Shown here: positions 1 to 9,130 of the stretch, one piece after another
Position numbering within the stretch: position 1 is the first letter of the stretch
Layout: each line of letters begins with the position of its first letter
The notes under the pieces: model-generated
What the model saw: the letters and a program-made list of their open reading frames with translations, nothing else
Told to the model about the DNA's origin: nothing
The model's database searches: none
Source: Bacteroidales bacterium
GTDB taxonomy: Bacteria > Bacteroidota > Bacteroidia > Bacteroidales > UBA7332
Direction: 5' to 3'
Length of the DNA stretch: 64,000 nucleotides
Assembly (NCBI GenBank): GCA_028687995.1
Contig: JAQTZA010000014.1
Span: forward strand, 25,172 to 89,171
Translations under genes and position numbers: made by a program

Positions 1-775
1 TGGTAATCAAATGATTCTGCGAAGCAGTGGCCACGACTATGATATCATGTTTGGCAACTTCATCCATCAAAGTTGCCATTTGTGCTGAACTTGCATCGTA
101 TTGTTTCGCCAAAGCTTCTGCTTTTTCCTGTGTACGATTGATGACTGTCGTTTGACCAATTCCTTTAGTCTGAAAATTTTGAAGAGCCAAACTACCTGTT
201 TCGCCTGCTCCCACAATCAAAAGTGATTTCTCACTCAAATCACCTAATTGCCTGACACACAAATCAACAGATGCTGCACTAATGGATGTGGTTCCCAATT
301 TTATAGCAGTTTCTGTACGAACACGCTTTCCCGCTTCAAACGATTTTTGAAACAATCGCATCAGTACATCATCAGTCAACGCAGCTTGTGTACAGAAAAT
401 ATACGCCTCTTTGATTTGACCAATTATTTGATCCTCCCCTAAAACCATCGAATCAAGCCCAGAGGCCACTTCATAGAGGTGACGAACAGCATCTGTATTT
501 GATTTGTGATAAAAGGCATGCCAATAATACTCATCAATGGCTTTGAACTTATTCATTGCCATAAAAAGCAAATCATAAGCTGTTTGTTTATCGTAAATAT
601 CTTGTGAAAAATAGATTTCAGTGCGGTTACAAGTAGAGAGAATTACTAAATCGGCAATGTCAGTTTCATGCTGAAGAAACTCAGCAAACTGAATAATTTC
701 TTCGTTTGTAAATGCATATTTTTCTCGAATATCGAGAGAGGTAGTTTTATAACTTATTCCTAATAATCCAATCAT
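1..775 (-). CDS. hemA: Glutamyl-tRNA reductase, 5' part (runs off left edge)
   Basis: The minus strand is open from an ATG at 775-773 to the window edge, so about 258 N-terminal residues are present and the C-terminus is missing. Glutamyl-tRNA reductase reduces glutamyl-tRNA(Glu) to glutamate-1-semialdehyde, the first step of C5 tetrapyrrole synthesis in the cytoplasm. Visible signatures are MIGLLGISYKT at the N-terminus, the catalytic-cysteine block STCNRTEIY (about residues 45-53), and the family block EVASGLDSMVLGEDQI (about residues 105-120). A dinucleotide-binding segment rich in glycine follows near the window edge. It is a normal host gene, with nothing to suggest damage. Confidence 0.95.
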   Translation of the reverse strand, partial: MIGLLGISYKTTSLDIREKYAFTNEEIIQFAEFLQHETDIADLVILSTCNRTEIYFSQDIYDKQTAYDLLFMAMNKFKAIDEYYWHAFYHKSNTDAVRHLYEVASGLDSMVLGEDQIIGQIKEAYIFCTQAALTDDVLMRLFQKSFEAGKRVRTETAIKLGTTSISAASVDLCVRQLGDLSEKSLLIVGAGETGSLALQNFQTKGIGQTTVINRTQEKAEALAKQYDASSAQMATLMDEVAKHDIIVVATASQNHLIT

Positions 776-930
776 AGATGTTTCCCGAAAGGGCAGATTT
801 TTATAGATTGCAAATATAAAACAAATCGTTCAGAATTTATGCCACATATATCACACTTGACAATTAATAAATTATAATAAGTTCAAACTAATTACGAAAA
901 AAAGAGCAGATTTATTGTTTAATGTATGTA

Positions 931-966
931 CTAAAAAAGCCATCGCGCTTCGCAGCGAAATGGCTT
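931..966 (-). terminator. Intrinsic terminator of the outer-membrane receptor gene
   Basis: Read on the minus strand, a hairpin pairs 960-966 (AAGCCAT when read leftwards) with 937-943, and has an inner CGCT/AGCG stem. Six T residues follow (plus-strand A run 933-938). It lies 55 bp beyond the stop of the gene ending at 1022, so it fits as that gene's rho-independent terminator. Confidence 0.75.
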
Positions 967-1021
967 AGAGATTGTTAACCTTAATTATTAATCAGAGAAA
1001 TGAGATGCTACTAGCAAATTT

Positions 1022-3463
1022 TTATTTCGAACTTCGGCTCTGTTCTTCGCTCGAAGCAGTCTCTCTATTTGACCTTGTTTTGAAACTATTTTTACCAAAT
1101 CTGTAGTTAAATGAAATATTTATGGTTTGGCTATTCCAATTGTTCATAACATCTAAATCCACATTTGCATATCGAGTGTAACCACCCCCATTCATGGTTT
1201 TAAATATATCGTTGAATGAAATTTTGAGCGTTGCCTTTCTATCCAAAAAACTTTTTTGAATTCCCACATTCGTAAAATATCGTTCATAAATATAGAAATT
1301 ACCCCACAACTGCTTCGTTTGATAATGACTTGATAATTGAACATTTACATCCCAAGGAAGGGTAAATTGGGTATTTATATCAGCCATACCGCTCCATGAT
1401 TTAAATTCTGAGGCACCTTCTAGAATGGAATGTACTTGTTTAAACATACCAGTAAAAGTTCCGTTGATATTCCACCACTTTGTTAGCTCCAGTTGCATTG
1501 TTTCGGAAGCATTTAAATCTGTGGCTTTGCTCAAATTATCTTTCGTTTGATAGATCACTTTCTTCACATCATCCTGTTGAATCACTTCTGCAAAACAGTC
1601 ATCGGTGTAATTATATCCAATTGAGGTTATAAATTTGCCTTTGTAGGAATGGTTCAAACCAATAGAGTGAGTGAATTGTGGTTTCAAAAATGGGTTTCCT
1701 TTTTCGTACGTGTATGGATCTACCACAAAGACAAATGGATTCAGATCTTGATAATTAGGGCGACCAATGCGATAACTGTACGAAAATCCGACATTGTTGT
1801 CTTTATTCACGGTTTGTTGAATAAATAGCGATGGGAATAAGTTAGTGTAATTTTTCTTATCAATTCGATTTAGCGATTTGGAATTTCCTTTTGAATTGGT
1901 ATTTTCCAATCGAAAACCAAGTTGTACCGATGTTTTACCAAACTCTCCACGTCCATTCAAATAAGCCGCATTGATGTTTTCATCGTACAAGAAATGATCA
2001 TGTTGGCTGATATTTGGATTCCAAACTGCACCCGACTGATCGTCAACTGCAAAATCAGAATGACTATCGTTGGTCACAAAACTGGTCTTTAAACCTGTTT
2101 CTATCGTAATTTTCTTATTGATAGGATGCACATAGTCTCCTTTTAGTGTCATAATCTTTATCGAAGCAATGGGCGTACCTAATAAACCAAAATCATGATT
2201 AATATTGTTTCCGGCTCCATCAAAATAGTTGCTCTTTTGTTCGTTGAACCCATTGTATGAAAAGGTAGCATAATCAGCATCGAAAGTGAGTGCCTTTCCT
2301 GTTGTGTCGATGTCCCACTTGTAATTTACATTATAAGTCTTATCGTACCATTTATCCTTTCTGTAAATATCAGTAAGAAGAGTCGAATCGTTCTGTGCTA
2401 AGCTATTGTAAAAACCTGTGCGTGAATAACCATCAGACAGATTGAAGCCACCTGAACCTTTCAGCATGACACTTATGACTTGATTTTTCATCAAATAGTA
2501 ATCCGCTCCTACTTTATAATTTGAGGCTACTCCATGATTATTTTCTTTGGCATATATATCTTGAAATGCACCCTCGAGCGTAGGTGTATGAAATTTTCGT
2601 GTTCCTTCCAGAGAGTGCCAGTTACGCCATTCATTAAGTGAATAATTTCCATATACATTGAGTTTCCCAAAATTGAAATTTAGATCAATTCCTCCATTTT
2701 CACCTACTCTTTTGCCGATAATTAAACCACCGTTCACACTACCATTAAAACCCGGGGCTCGGTTGTGTTTTGTTTTAATATTGATAATGCCTGAGCTGCC
2801 TTCAGCATCGTATCGTGCAGATGGATTTTCGATAATTTCGATTCTATCGATACTTTTCCCCTGCATTCCTTTAAGCATGGTAGCGAGCTGTGTATCAGAT
2901 ACATAGGTAGGTTTCTCATCAATCAACACTTTAACTCCTTGTTTGCCTTTTAAACTGATATTATCATTATTATCGACTGAAACTCCAGGTGCTTTTTTTA
3001 ATATATCAAATACATTCTCTGAGGCAGTAGTTAGAGAAGCTTCCGGATTGATAATCATCTTATCTGCCGTCTGTTCTATGTATTTTCTTTTACCAGTTAC
3101 TGTGGCTTCTCCAAGTTGGTGCGATTCCTCTTTCAGAACGACAACTTTTAAGACAGTTGTCTCATTTTTTCCTGTAATACGAAGTTTCTCTGTCTCAACT
3201 TTCGAATAGCCCAACATACTTACTGTCACCGTATATTCACCAGGTTTCACTTTATCTAATTGATATTCACCTGACACATTACACACAGCGCCTTGCACAA
3301 TCTCTGCTGAGTTCACATGACGCAATGCCGCAGTAGCAAACTCAATGGGTTGATTCTTGGTATCGGTCACTTTTCCTTTTACAGTAACAAATTCACTCGC
3401 ATGGATTGAAAATGCAAATGTTGTAAAAACAGCTACTATCAGCCAAAACATGTCTCTTTTCAT
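1022..3463 (-). CDS. Outer-membrane beta-barrel protein with carboxypeptidase-regulatory-like and plug domains
   Basis: The protein has about 813 residues. The start at 3463 is preferred over an in-frame ATG 12 codons upstream because it begins the signal peptide (MKRDMFWLIVAVFTTFAFS). After the signal come a carboxypeptidase-regulatory-like fold (about residues 28-110), a TonB-receptor-like plug (the VLIDEKPTYVSD and IDRIEIIENPSARYDAEGS region) and a long aromatic barrel ending near the C-terminus with TINISFNYRFGK. This order fits the Bacteroidota outer membrane beta-barrel family rather than a classical SusC: no SusD partner is adjacent. The substrate cannot be predicted. The next gene upstream encodes a small protein with the same regulatory-like domain, and the two may form a unit. 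Confidence 0.8.
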   Translation of the reverse strand: MKRDMFWLIVAVFTTFAFSIHASEFVTVKGKVTDTKNQPIEFATAALRHVNSAEIVQGAVCNVSGEYQLDKVKPGEYTVTVSMLGYSKVETEKLRITGKNETTVLKVVVLKEESHQLGEATVTGKRKYIEQTADKMIINPEASLTTASENVFDILKKAPGVSVDNNDNISLKGKQGVKVLIDEKPTYVSDTQLATMLKGMQGKSIDRIEIIENPSARYDAEGSSGIINIKTKHNRAPGFNGSVNGGLIIGKRVGENGGIDLNFNFGKLNVYGNYSLNEWRNWHSLEGTRKFHTPTLEGAFQDIYAKENNHGVASNYKVGADYYLMKNQVISVMLKGSGGFNLSDGYSRTGFYNSLAQNDSTLLTDIYRKDKWYDKTYNVNYKWDIDTTGKALTFDADYATFSYNGFNEQKSNYFDGAGNNINHDFGLLGTPIASIKIMTLKGDYVHPINKKITIETGLKTSFVTNDSHSDFAVDDQSGAVWNPNISQHDHFLYDENINAAYLNGRGEFGKTSVQLGFRLENTNSKGNSKSLNRIDKKNYTNLFPSLFIQQTVNKDNNVGFSYSYRIGRPNYQDLNPFVFVVDPYTYEKGNPFLKPQFTHSIGLNHSYKGKFITSIGYNYTDDCFAEVIQQDDVKKVIYQTKDNLSKATDLNASETMQLELTKWWNINGTFTGMFKQVHSILEGASEFKSWSGMADINTQFTLPWDVNVQLSSHYQTKQLWGNFYIYERYFTNVGIQKSFLDRKATLKISFNDIFKTMNGGGYTRYANVDLDVMNNWNSQTINISFNYRFGKNSFKTRSNRETASSEEQSRSSK

Positions 3464-3509
3464 AACTAAATATCTTGTATTATGTCTTTTAAATCTCAAT
3501 TACCTTATA

Positions 3510-3542
3510 GCTACGTGCCACCTTCTTATAATGGCACGTAGC
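3510..3542. repeat. Perfect 11-bp inverted repeat between two minus-strand genes
   Basis: GCTACGTGCCA at 3510-3520 is the exact reverse complement of 3532-3542, with an 11-nt loop. Neither side has a T run, so it is a poor terminator. It may be an attenuator, an RNA-processing hairpin, or a stabiliser separating the 138-aa gene from the receptor gene. Confidence 0.6.
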
Positions 3543-3570
3543 AAGAAACTTACACCTAATATCGAGCTAA

Positions 3571-3987
3571 TTATAAATTATTTTGTGAAACATTTTTTTC
3601 AGCAGCATCACTTGTATTTTGATTGTTATTCAGATTTTCTTGCAAAATGATTGTTTGCTCAATCTGTTTGGCGTCGTTTTCTTTGATGAACAACTTTGAT
3701 GTTTTTTTGGCAAAACCGGGAGTATTTACTTCAAGATAATAGGCACCTGCATGAATATGCTTCAATTTCAACTCCCCTTTTTGATTGCTTAAGCCTGATT
3801 TTACTACTTTTTGAGATTCTGCATTACGCAAAGTTGCACTTGCATAATCGATTGGCTGATTTTGTTGGTTAGTAATTTTCACTACTACATTTGACGCACT
3901 TTTTGCAAACATGGTTACTGAGAACATAGAGATTGTAACCAAAACAACGAAACGTTGTACACCGATAAATTTTACTGAAGTTTTCAT
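3571..3987 (-). CDS. Exported small protein with carboxypeptidase-regulatory-like domain
   Basis: The protein has 138 residues with a signal peptide (MKTSVKFIGVQRFVVLVTISMFS, cleavage near residue 28). Its single domain (about residues 32-115) has the beta-sandwich pattern VVVKITNQQNQPIDYASATL, as in the N-terminal extension of the receptor-like gene downstream (which has QPIEFATAAL). A low-complexity Asn/Gln tail ends the protein. It could be a free periplasmic or surface companion of the barrel protein. No catalytic motif is seen, and the function is unknown. Confidence 0.65.
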   Translation of the reverse strand: MKTSVKFIGVQRFVVLVTISMFSVTMFAKSASNVVVKITNQQNQPIDYASATLRNAESQKVVKSGLSNQKGELKLKHIHAGAYYLEVNTPGFAKKTSKLFIKENDAKQIEQTIILQENLNNNQNTSDAAEKNVSQNNL

Positions 3988-4332
3988 AACTAATTGATTT
4001 AAAATAATTAATAAAATTATAGTACTATGTAATACAAGGATTAAAGAACGTAGTTTTCCGGAAAATTAGAACTTCTCTCACTTTTCAAATTGTACTCTTT
4101 GTCTATTAGACGCAATGAAGGTTTTGTTTGGTTGCAATTTTCAACATTTATTTTTGTTAAATAATTTCTGCATTAAAAATAACAACGAACTCAATTCAAA
4201 TAAGTGACGAAGTAAGCATTACAATATAACATCTACGCATCACATTTTACTCAGCAATTTAGAATAAAGATAAAAATATGCTATATAACATATATTTTAC
4301 TTCTAAAAAGAGAAGAATCTACGATATCTCTG

Positions 4333-4340
4333 TAACTTTG
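4333..4340 (+). promoter_or_regulatory. Bacteroidota -7 box for the threonine/serine exporter operon
   Basis: TAACTTTG fits the TAnnTTTG consensus and lies 21 nt before the ATG at 4362. This argues against a longer exporter reading frame starting at 4278, since the promoter would sit inside it. No good TTTG -33 box is visible. The rest of 3988-4332 is AT-rich and shows no gene. Confidence 0.6.
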
Positions 4341-4361
4341 CAACGTTTAAATAAGACCACA

Positions 4362-5132
4362 ATGAAATTACAATCAAAGGACGAAATTGGCGATTTAGGT
4401 AAGGTGTTATTAGAAATAGGAACACTGCTGATGAGCAACGGTGCAAGCACTGCCAGAATTAGAATGACAGTTGATCGCATTGCTGACTCATTTGGCTACC
4501 ATGCTGATATGCTAATCACCCACCGCGCATTAACACTGGCTTTAAGAGACAGCGATGAAAATCAGGTTTATAATAATCTGAAACGAACCTCGCCACACGG
4601 TGTAAACTTCAAATTGGTGTCGGGTATTAGTCGGATGAGTTGGAAAATTGTGCAACAAGACTGGACAATTACTCAAATCAATAACGATCTCAAACGACTT
4701 CAGGCCTTGCCCCACTACCCACGCATCATTGTATTGTCGTTTGTCAGTCTTGCTGGAGCATCGTTTTGCAGATTGGCTGGAGGCAATGCGATAGAGATGT
4801 TGATTGCGTTTATCGCAACATTTGGTGGACTATTTGCCAGACAAGAGATCTTGAAAAAGAAATTCAATCCATATATCGCTGTATTGGTTGGTGCTACAGT
4901 TTCGGCTCTTATGTCAGGTTCGTTTAGCATAATTGGTCCTGACTTTCCCTTCGAACATGGTTTTGCCACTTCTGTTTTGTATCTGATACCCGGCATTCCA
5001 TTGATCCATTCATTTACTGACCTAATCGAAGGCAACACGCTGAACGGCATTTTGCGCTGGGCTCATGGATTGATGATTGCCTTTATGATTGCGCTTGGTC
5101 TTTCAATATCCATTTACCTTTATCACATTTAA
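4362..5132 (+). CDS. yjjP: Threonine/serine exporter, cytoplasmic/first membrane half (DUF1212, YjjP-type)
   Basis: The protein has 256 residues from the ATG at 4362 (MKLQSKDEIGDLGKVLLEIGTLLM). The N-terminal half carries the ThrE/DUF1212 signature GTLLMSNGASTARIR and a soluble hydrolase-like region; the second half has about five membrane segments (from about residue 120, ending LMIAFMIALGLSISIYLY). Together with the next gene it forms the split form of the ThrE amino-acid exporter, as in YjjP/YjjB of enterobacteria. The two genes are 3 nt apart and surely co-transcribed. It is an ordinary host gene upstream of the element. Confidence 0.85.
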   Translation: MKLQSKDEIGDLGKVLLEIGTLLMSNGASTARIRMTVDRIADSFGYHADMLITHRALTLALRDSDENQVYNNLKRTSPHGVNFKLVSGISRMSWKIVQQDWTITQINNDLKRLQALPHYPRIIVLSFVSLAGASFCRLAGGNAIEMLIAFIATFGGLFARQEILKKKFNPYIAVLVGATVSALMSGSFSIIGPDFPFEHGFATSVLYLIPGIPLIHSFTDLIEGNTLNGILRWAHGLMIAFMIALGLSISIYLYHI

Positions 5133-5135
5133 GCT

Positions 5136-5669
5136 ATGAACTGGTTAGAATTATTAGAAAAAGGATTTTGGGGCGGATGTGCCGCTGTTGGCTTTGCGGT
5201 ATTGTTCAACGTACCTGCACGTGCTTTGTGGACCGTTTTTTTTCTTGGATTAGTAGGTTGTTTGGCAAAATTTTCGCTGATTGGTTTTGAGGTTCATGTA
5301 GTGATTGCAGCTTTTGTAGGTGCTTCGTTGGTGGGTGTTTTCAGCATTAGAGCTGCGCACAAGAAGCATGCTCCTCCCCTTATATTCGCTATTCCATCGG
5401 TCATTCCGCTTGTGCCTGGTATTTTCGCTTACAAAACAATGCTCGGTATCATTAGCCTCACAGACAAAGTGGGCGACAATTACAATCAGGTTTTGGCTGA
5501 GACCATTAACAACGGTACCAAAGCTACATTTATCGTAATGGCTTTGGCTGTGGGTGTAGCTATTCCCAATCTGATAACAAGAAAAGAATCTGCAAAAGAG
5601 ATTGATAGCCCGCTACCAAAAATGAGAAGACTATCTTCAAAATCGCTGAAACGAATGATTCATAAATAA
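5136..5669 (+). CDS. yjjB: Threonine/serine exporter, second membrane half (DUF3815, YjjB-type)
   Basis: The protein has 177 residues with four or five hydrophobic segments and the typical AIPSVIPLVPGIFAYKTMLG motif (about residues 87-106) of the ThrE_2/DUF3815 family. It follows the YjjP-type gene by 3 nt. The two polypeptides together correspond to single-chain ThrE, which exports threonine and serine across the inner membrane using a proton gradient; that function is taken from characterised homologues. The basic C-terminal tail (residues 145-177) is probably cytoplasmic. Confidence 0.85.
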   Translation: MNWLELLEKGFWGGCAAVGFAVLFNVPARALWTVFFLGLVGCLAKFSLIGFEVHVVIAAFVGASLVGVFSIRAAHKKHAPPLIFAIPSVIPLVPGIFAYKTMLGIISLTDKVGDNYNQVLAETINNGTKATFIVMALAVGVAIPNLITRKESAKEIDSPLPKMRRLSSKSLKRMIHK

Positions 5670-5716
5670 AAACTACTATTCTTTGAATAATTTGTGACAA
5701 AAAGAGCAAAGTTACA

Positions 5717-5747
5717 TTTGCGAAACAGAAAAATCGTACTATCTTTG
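5717..5747 (+). promoter_or_regulatory. Promoter of tRNA-Cys
   Basis: TTTG at 5717-5720 and TATCTTTG at 5740-5747 are separated by 19 nt, a full match to the Bacteroidota -33/-7 consensus. The tRNA begins 20 nt downstream. Confidence 0.8.
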
Positions 5748-5766
5748 CACTCGCAAAACCACAAAG

Positions 5767-5837
5767 GGTTCCTTGGCCGAGTGGTTAGGCACCGGTCTGC
5801 AAAACCGTCTACGGCGGTTCGAATCCGCCAGGAACCT
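5767..5837 (+). tRNA. tRNA-Cys (anticodon GCA)
   Basis: A cloverleaf can be folded. The acceptor stem GGTTCCT pairs with AGGAACC. The D arm is GCCGAGTGGTTAGGC, the anticodon loop CTGCAAA (anticodon GCA) and the T arm GGCGGTTCGAATCCGCC. The discriminator is U, as expected for tRNA-Cys, and CCA is not encoded. The outermost anticodon-stem pair is a C-U mismatch. The last 14 bases form the core of the integration site, so the element re-creates the intact 3' end. Confidence 0.95.
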
Positions 5838-5840
5838 CAA
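5824..5840 (+). repeat. Left attachment site (attL), 17-bp direct repeat
   Basis: TCCGCCAGGAACCTCAA at the tRNA-Cys 3' end recurs exactly at 63839-63855. Placement in the T arm/acceptor stem, with an integrase gene 163 bp inside, is the usual arrangement for a tyrosine-recombinase element. Confidence 0.9.
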
Positions 5841-5847
5841 TAAGCCC

Positions 5848-5885
5848 AAAGGCGACAATTAGAAATAATTGTCGCCTTTGTTTAT
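5848..5885 (+). terminator. Strong terminator after tRNA-Cys, supplied by the element
   Basis: A perfect 14-bp stem (5848-5861 with 5866-5879) has a GAAA tetraloop and is followed by TTTATTTA-type T-rich sequence. It lies just inside attL, so the element brings a terminator for the tRNA transcript and shields the integrase gene from read-through. Confidence 0.85.
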
Positions 5886-5953
5886 TTATGTAGTTTTTAG
5901 TTGATTACGTCAATACACGCATAGTTTACATTTCTAAGAAATGTGTACAAAAT

Positions 5954-5998
5954 GTAGGTCTAATGTAGTCCGAATGTAAAATTGTAGTCTGAAAGTAG
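5954..5998 (+). other. Possible integrase arm-type binding repeats
   Basis: Three imperfect direct repeats of the form GTAG-TC-AATGTA start at 5954, 5965 and 5984, between attL and the integrase start. Short direct repeats here often bind the amino-terminal arm-binding domain of tyrosine integrases. This is inference from position and repetition only. Confidence 0.35.
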
Positions 5999-6002
5999 CC
6001 CA

Positions 6003-7172
6003 ATGATAACACTAAAAATATACCTCCGCAGTTACAAACCAGAAGCGATTGATGGAATTGTATGGATCAGTTTTTATATTGATCGTAAGAAAGTAAACTT
6101 TTCGACAGATATAAAAACGTTAAAAAAGAATTGGAATGAAAAAAAATCATGCATAGCCACGACCGATAAAGATCACAAAGACAAAAATCTAATTATCGAA
6201 ACTATTTGTTCCAGGATAAACAATGTCTTTGTGAAGTATAGGTTAAAAGATAGGAAGCTGACTCGCGAAGCTTTCAAGCGTGCATACAACAGACCAGATG
6301 ATTTTGATACAATTTTCGATTTTATTAAAGCGTATTCCTCCCGTTTGAATTTCAAGAATGAACTTTCGACAATGCAAACACATAAAAAAGTCATTCTCAA
6401 ACTAAAACAATTCAATCCACTACTTCACTTCGACGATATTACCAAAGAGTGGCTCGACGAATATTATTTAAACCTAATCAAAGAGCACAAAAATTGTCAG
6501 AATACGGCCTATAAGGATATGTCAACGCTACGAAAATATGTGAATGCAGCATTCAAAGCCGGATATATGGACGAGAATCCATTCGCAGATTGGGCCATCA
6601 AACGTACAACATCAAACTACAGCTATCTGACAGAGGAAGAACTGAAGAGAGTAATTACCGTTTACAAAAAAGGTCACCTAAATCCGAATCATTATCGCAC
6701 ATTAGAATTCTTCCTATTCATGTGTTTTTCGAGCCTTCACGTATCGGACGCTTTATCGTTGACACTTGAGCAATTCAACAAAGACACGTTCATTTATTAT
6801 CGAATCAAAAACAAAAATAAGAAGCCGGAGCCAATCCTAGTCCCGGTATCGGATTCGCTTCGACAAATCATTGTTAACATTGTAGGCAACCGCAAGCAAG
6901 GCAAGATCTTCGAAAAACTACCAGCAGAGCAAACAATGAACGGCTATTTGAAAGAAATAATGAAGATGGAAAACGTGAAGATTGCGAAAAATATATCGCA
7001 CAAATCGGGCAGGCATACATTTGCCACCTACTATCTCGCTAAATCAAAAGATCTTAGTTCGCTCAAAGAAATTCTTGGACATTCCGATGTACGCGAAACA
7101 TTGATTTATGCACACGTACTCGAAGAATCTAAACAGGAAGGAATCAAGAATTTCAACACGTTTGAGTTATAA
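6003..7172 (+). CDS. Tyrosine recombinase/phage integrase
   Basis: The protein has 389 residues with the Bacteroidota integrase layout: arm-binding domain (about 1-85), SAM-like core-binding domain (about 100-195) and catalytic domain (about 205-389). Recognisable catalytic parts are GRHTFAT with Arg337, LGH at 358-360 and the Tyr369 nucleophile in ETLIYAHV. Two positions are odd: the first catalytic arginine appears as His246 (SLHVSD, where relatives have L-R-x-S), and the box II histidine is Lys334, with a His one residue earlier. It presumably integrates and excises the element at tRNA-Cys. It ends convergently with the next gene; the stop codons overlap in TTATAA. It could be impaired if the substitutions matter. 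Confidence 0.85.
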   Translation: MITLKIYLRSYKPEAIDGIVWISFYIDRKKVNFSTDIKTLKKNWNEKKSCIATTDKDHKDKNLIIETICSRINNVFVKYRLKDRKLTREAFKRAYNRPDDFDTIFDFIKAYSSRLNFKNELSTMQTHKKVILKLKQFNPLLHFDDITKEWLDEYYLNLIKEHKNCQNTAYKDMSTLRKYVNAAFKAGYMDENPFADWAIKRTTSNYSYLTEEELKRVITVYKKGHLNPNHYRTLEFFLFMCFSSLHVSDALSLTLEQFNKDTFIYYRIKNKNKKPEPILVPVSDSLRQIIVNIVGNRKQGKIFEKLPAEQTMNGYLKEIMKMENVKIAKNISHKSGRHTFATYYLAKSKDLSSLKEILGHSDVRETLIYAHVLEESKQEGIKNFNTFEL

Positions 7173-9119
7173 TTTCGGATAAAAATAACCTTTCACGATT
7201 GGAGCGAATCCATTTGCATTGACTTTATATTCTAGTTTTTCGCATATAAATTCTCTATTTTCTATTACGAAAAGTCCTCTCGGATTATAAGTTCCATTCG
7301 AAAAATCAAAAATGTAAGGTTTTTTGAAATTAAAATTAGCGGCTCCATCATAATATGAATTAAAAAATCCGGTGAATCCTGTCAAACTAAGAGTCAATTT
7401 ATTTTCAATATTCGTTAATGCTAACACTTCAGCAGCAAGGGCATTATAAGCAGGTGTGTATGGAGTCATTAACAACAACTGCCCTATCTTTGATTTAAGT
7501 GTTGGTGAATGGTGTATTTCTTCAAAATTTGCAAAACCAGTATAATAAATATCATTTTGACAAGATGGATAAAGTCTATGTATAATGACATCGCCATTAA
7601 TATTATAGATGGGATATGGCGTTGTGGATTCATCAACACCATTTTTATCTCGAATAAAATCCAATCCTGCATTAATTGAAATATACAACCTATCCTTTTC
7701 TGTGGATGCAGGCAATCCATTTTCAATTAATTCTACCATACTGGATTGTATAACTTGATCTGGTAGTGGCTGCGGCAAGTCATAACTACCTGTAATTTGG
7801 CCATTCGTATCAAAAGGTATTGCAGGAACTTGCACATACCGCTTAGCATTATCAAGCGTTGTAGAAGTAATTCTTGAATATAGAGGAATTGCATACAATT
7901 CAATCGGTGCCGGAATAATTTTCAGTTCAGTAACCTGTTTGACTTCAGTTCCATACTTTCGGAATACATGGACCGGGATCAATTGAAATCCAACAGGAAC
8001 AGTTGCATCTACTTCAAGAATATAAAATCTGTCGCTCTCAGTGACATAAAACAATTCTCTTTTGTCTCTGTGAATGGCAAAATTAGTAGTACATTCATCC
8101 ATGAGCAAGCTGAATGTAGAATATTCGAAGTGGGCAGCTGCATCATATATTTCCTGGGCCAACATCATATACTTATATTGATCAGTTTCGGGGAATCCAT
8201 ACTGAATATTTGCATAAGCATAATTCTCTACCTGATTTTCTTTGTCAACTTTTGAATCATAATCATCAATCACTTCTTTGATATAATTTACTGTATTCTC
8301 ATAGTAAGAGTTTCCTTTTAATATCCGAATTGATTTTCTCAATTTATCGATAACACAAACAACATTAAACAATTTTTCAATTTCTGTGATAAATCCGCTG
8401 ACTGTCCATTTTGGCAAGATATCTTCATATTTCAATATAAGCCCACCTTGTGGAGAACGTGCCTTTTCATTACAAACCAATACTCTTTTTGCCCGCTCAT
8501 CATTCAATAGGCAATTTTCTAAAATTGAATAACCCATAGCATCAAACACTTTATTTACATACGTCAATAAATATGGCTGCGGTACAACATATTCAGAAGA
8601 ACGAACATATTGTTGCGAATAATATGGATTTGACAAATGAATAAATGTGTACCAGAATAAATATGGAACAGAACCATTACATTTTATAGGCGTTGGAGCC
8701 CAATTTACATCGGGAAAGTAAATTTCACAATCCTCCATCGAAGTTATATTTCTGTTTTCCACTTCACCCAGATCCAGTTTATTTACAAATTGATCAGTGC
8801 CAACAAAATTCAATTCTGCATTTCCACTTAAAAGTTGAATTTTCACATGAGTATTTGTAATTTCTAGGATGTTTTCGATCCCATTTAATAACACACGATT
8901 GTCGACTATTAAAATGGCCTTTCTATTATCAAAACTATCAGTACTGTTTTTTCTATTGATGTGCTTATAAATTTTGGCATTCGTGCTATTCATCAATGAT
9001 ATATCTACATCATAGGTATATTCTCCTGACTTTGTAAGGAATGTATTTTCTTCAGTTACTACAATTTCGAAACCATCTGGTAACACAACTGGATAACCTT
9101 CAATGAATAATTCTGTCAT
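7167..9119 (-). CDS. Large phage tail/baseplate-type protein, function unknown
   Basis: The protein has 650 residues and is the last gene of the leftward phage transcript. It opens with MTELFIEGYPVVLPDGFEIV and is mixed alpha/beta, with no signal peptide, membrane segment or recognised catalytic motif. Aromatic- and Asp/Asn-rich stretches suggest a virion protein. It follows four short-spaced genes and the portal gene, so a tail-tip, baseplate or adsorption role is plausible by position only. The assignment is inference. Confidence 0.5.
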   Translation of the reverse strand: MTELFIEGYPVVLPDGFEIVVTEENTFLTKSGEYTYDVDISLMNSTNAKIYKHINRKNSTDSFDNRKAILIVDNRVLLNGIENILEITNTHVKIQLLSGNAELNFVGTDQFVNKLDLGEVENRNITSMEDCEIYFPDVNWAPTPIKCNGSVPYLFWYTFIHLSNPYYSQQYVRSSEYVVPQPYLLTYVNKVFDAMGYSILENCLLNDERAKRVLVCNEKARSPQGGLILKYEDILPKWTVSGFITEIEKLFNVVCVIDKLRKSIRILKGNSYYENTVNYIKEVIDDYDSKVDKENQVENYAYANIQYGFPETDQYKYMMLAQEIYDAAAHFEYSTFSLLMDECTTNFAIHRDKRELFYVTESDRFYILEVDATVPVGFQLIPVHVFRKYGTEVKQVTELKIIPAPIELYAIPLYSRITSTTLDNAKRYVQVPAIPFDTNGQITGSYDLPQPLPDQVIQSSMVELIENGLPASTEKDRLYISINAGLDFIRDKNGVDESTTPYPIYNINGDVIIHRLYPSCQNDIYYTGFANFEEIHHSPTLKSKIGQLLLMTPYTPAYNALAAEVLALTNIENKLTLSLTGFTGFFNSYYDGAANFNFKKPYIFDFSNGTYNPRGLFVIENREFICEKLEYKVNANGFAPIVKGYFYPKL

Positions 9120-9130
9120 AATTAATTGAT

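Noticed and set aside
248..442. 64-codon plus-strand frame in hemA
   Set aside because: Antisense to the hemA gene, which has clear family motifs on the other strand.
4278..4361. Longer exporter start at 4278
   Set aside because: A TAACTTTG promoter box lies inside it and the family begins at MKLQSKDE.
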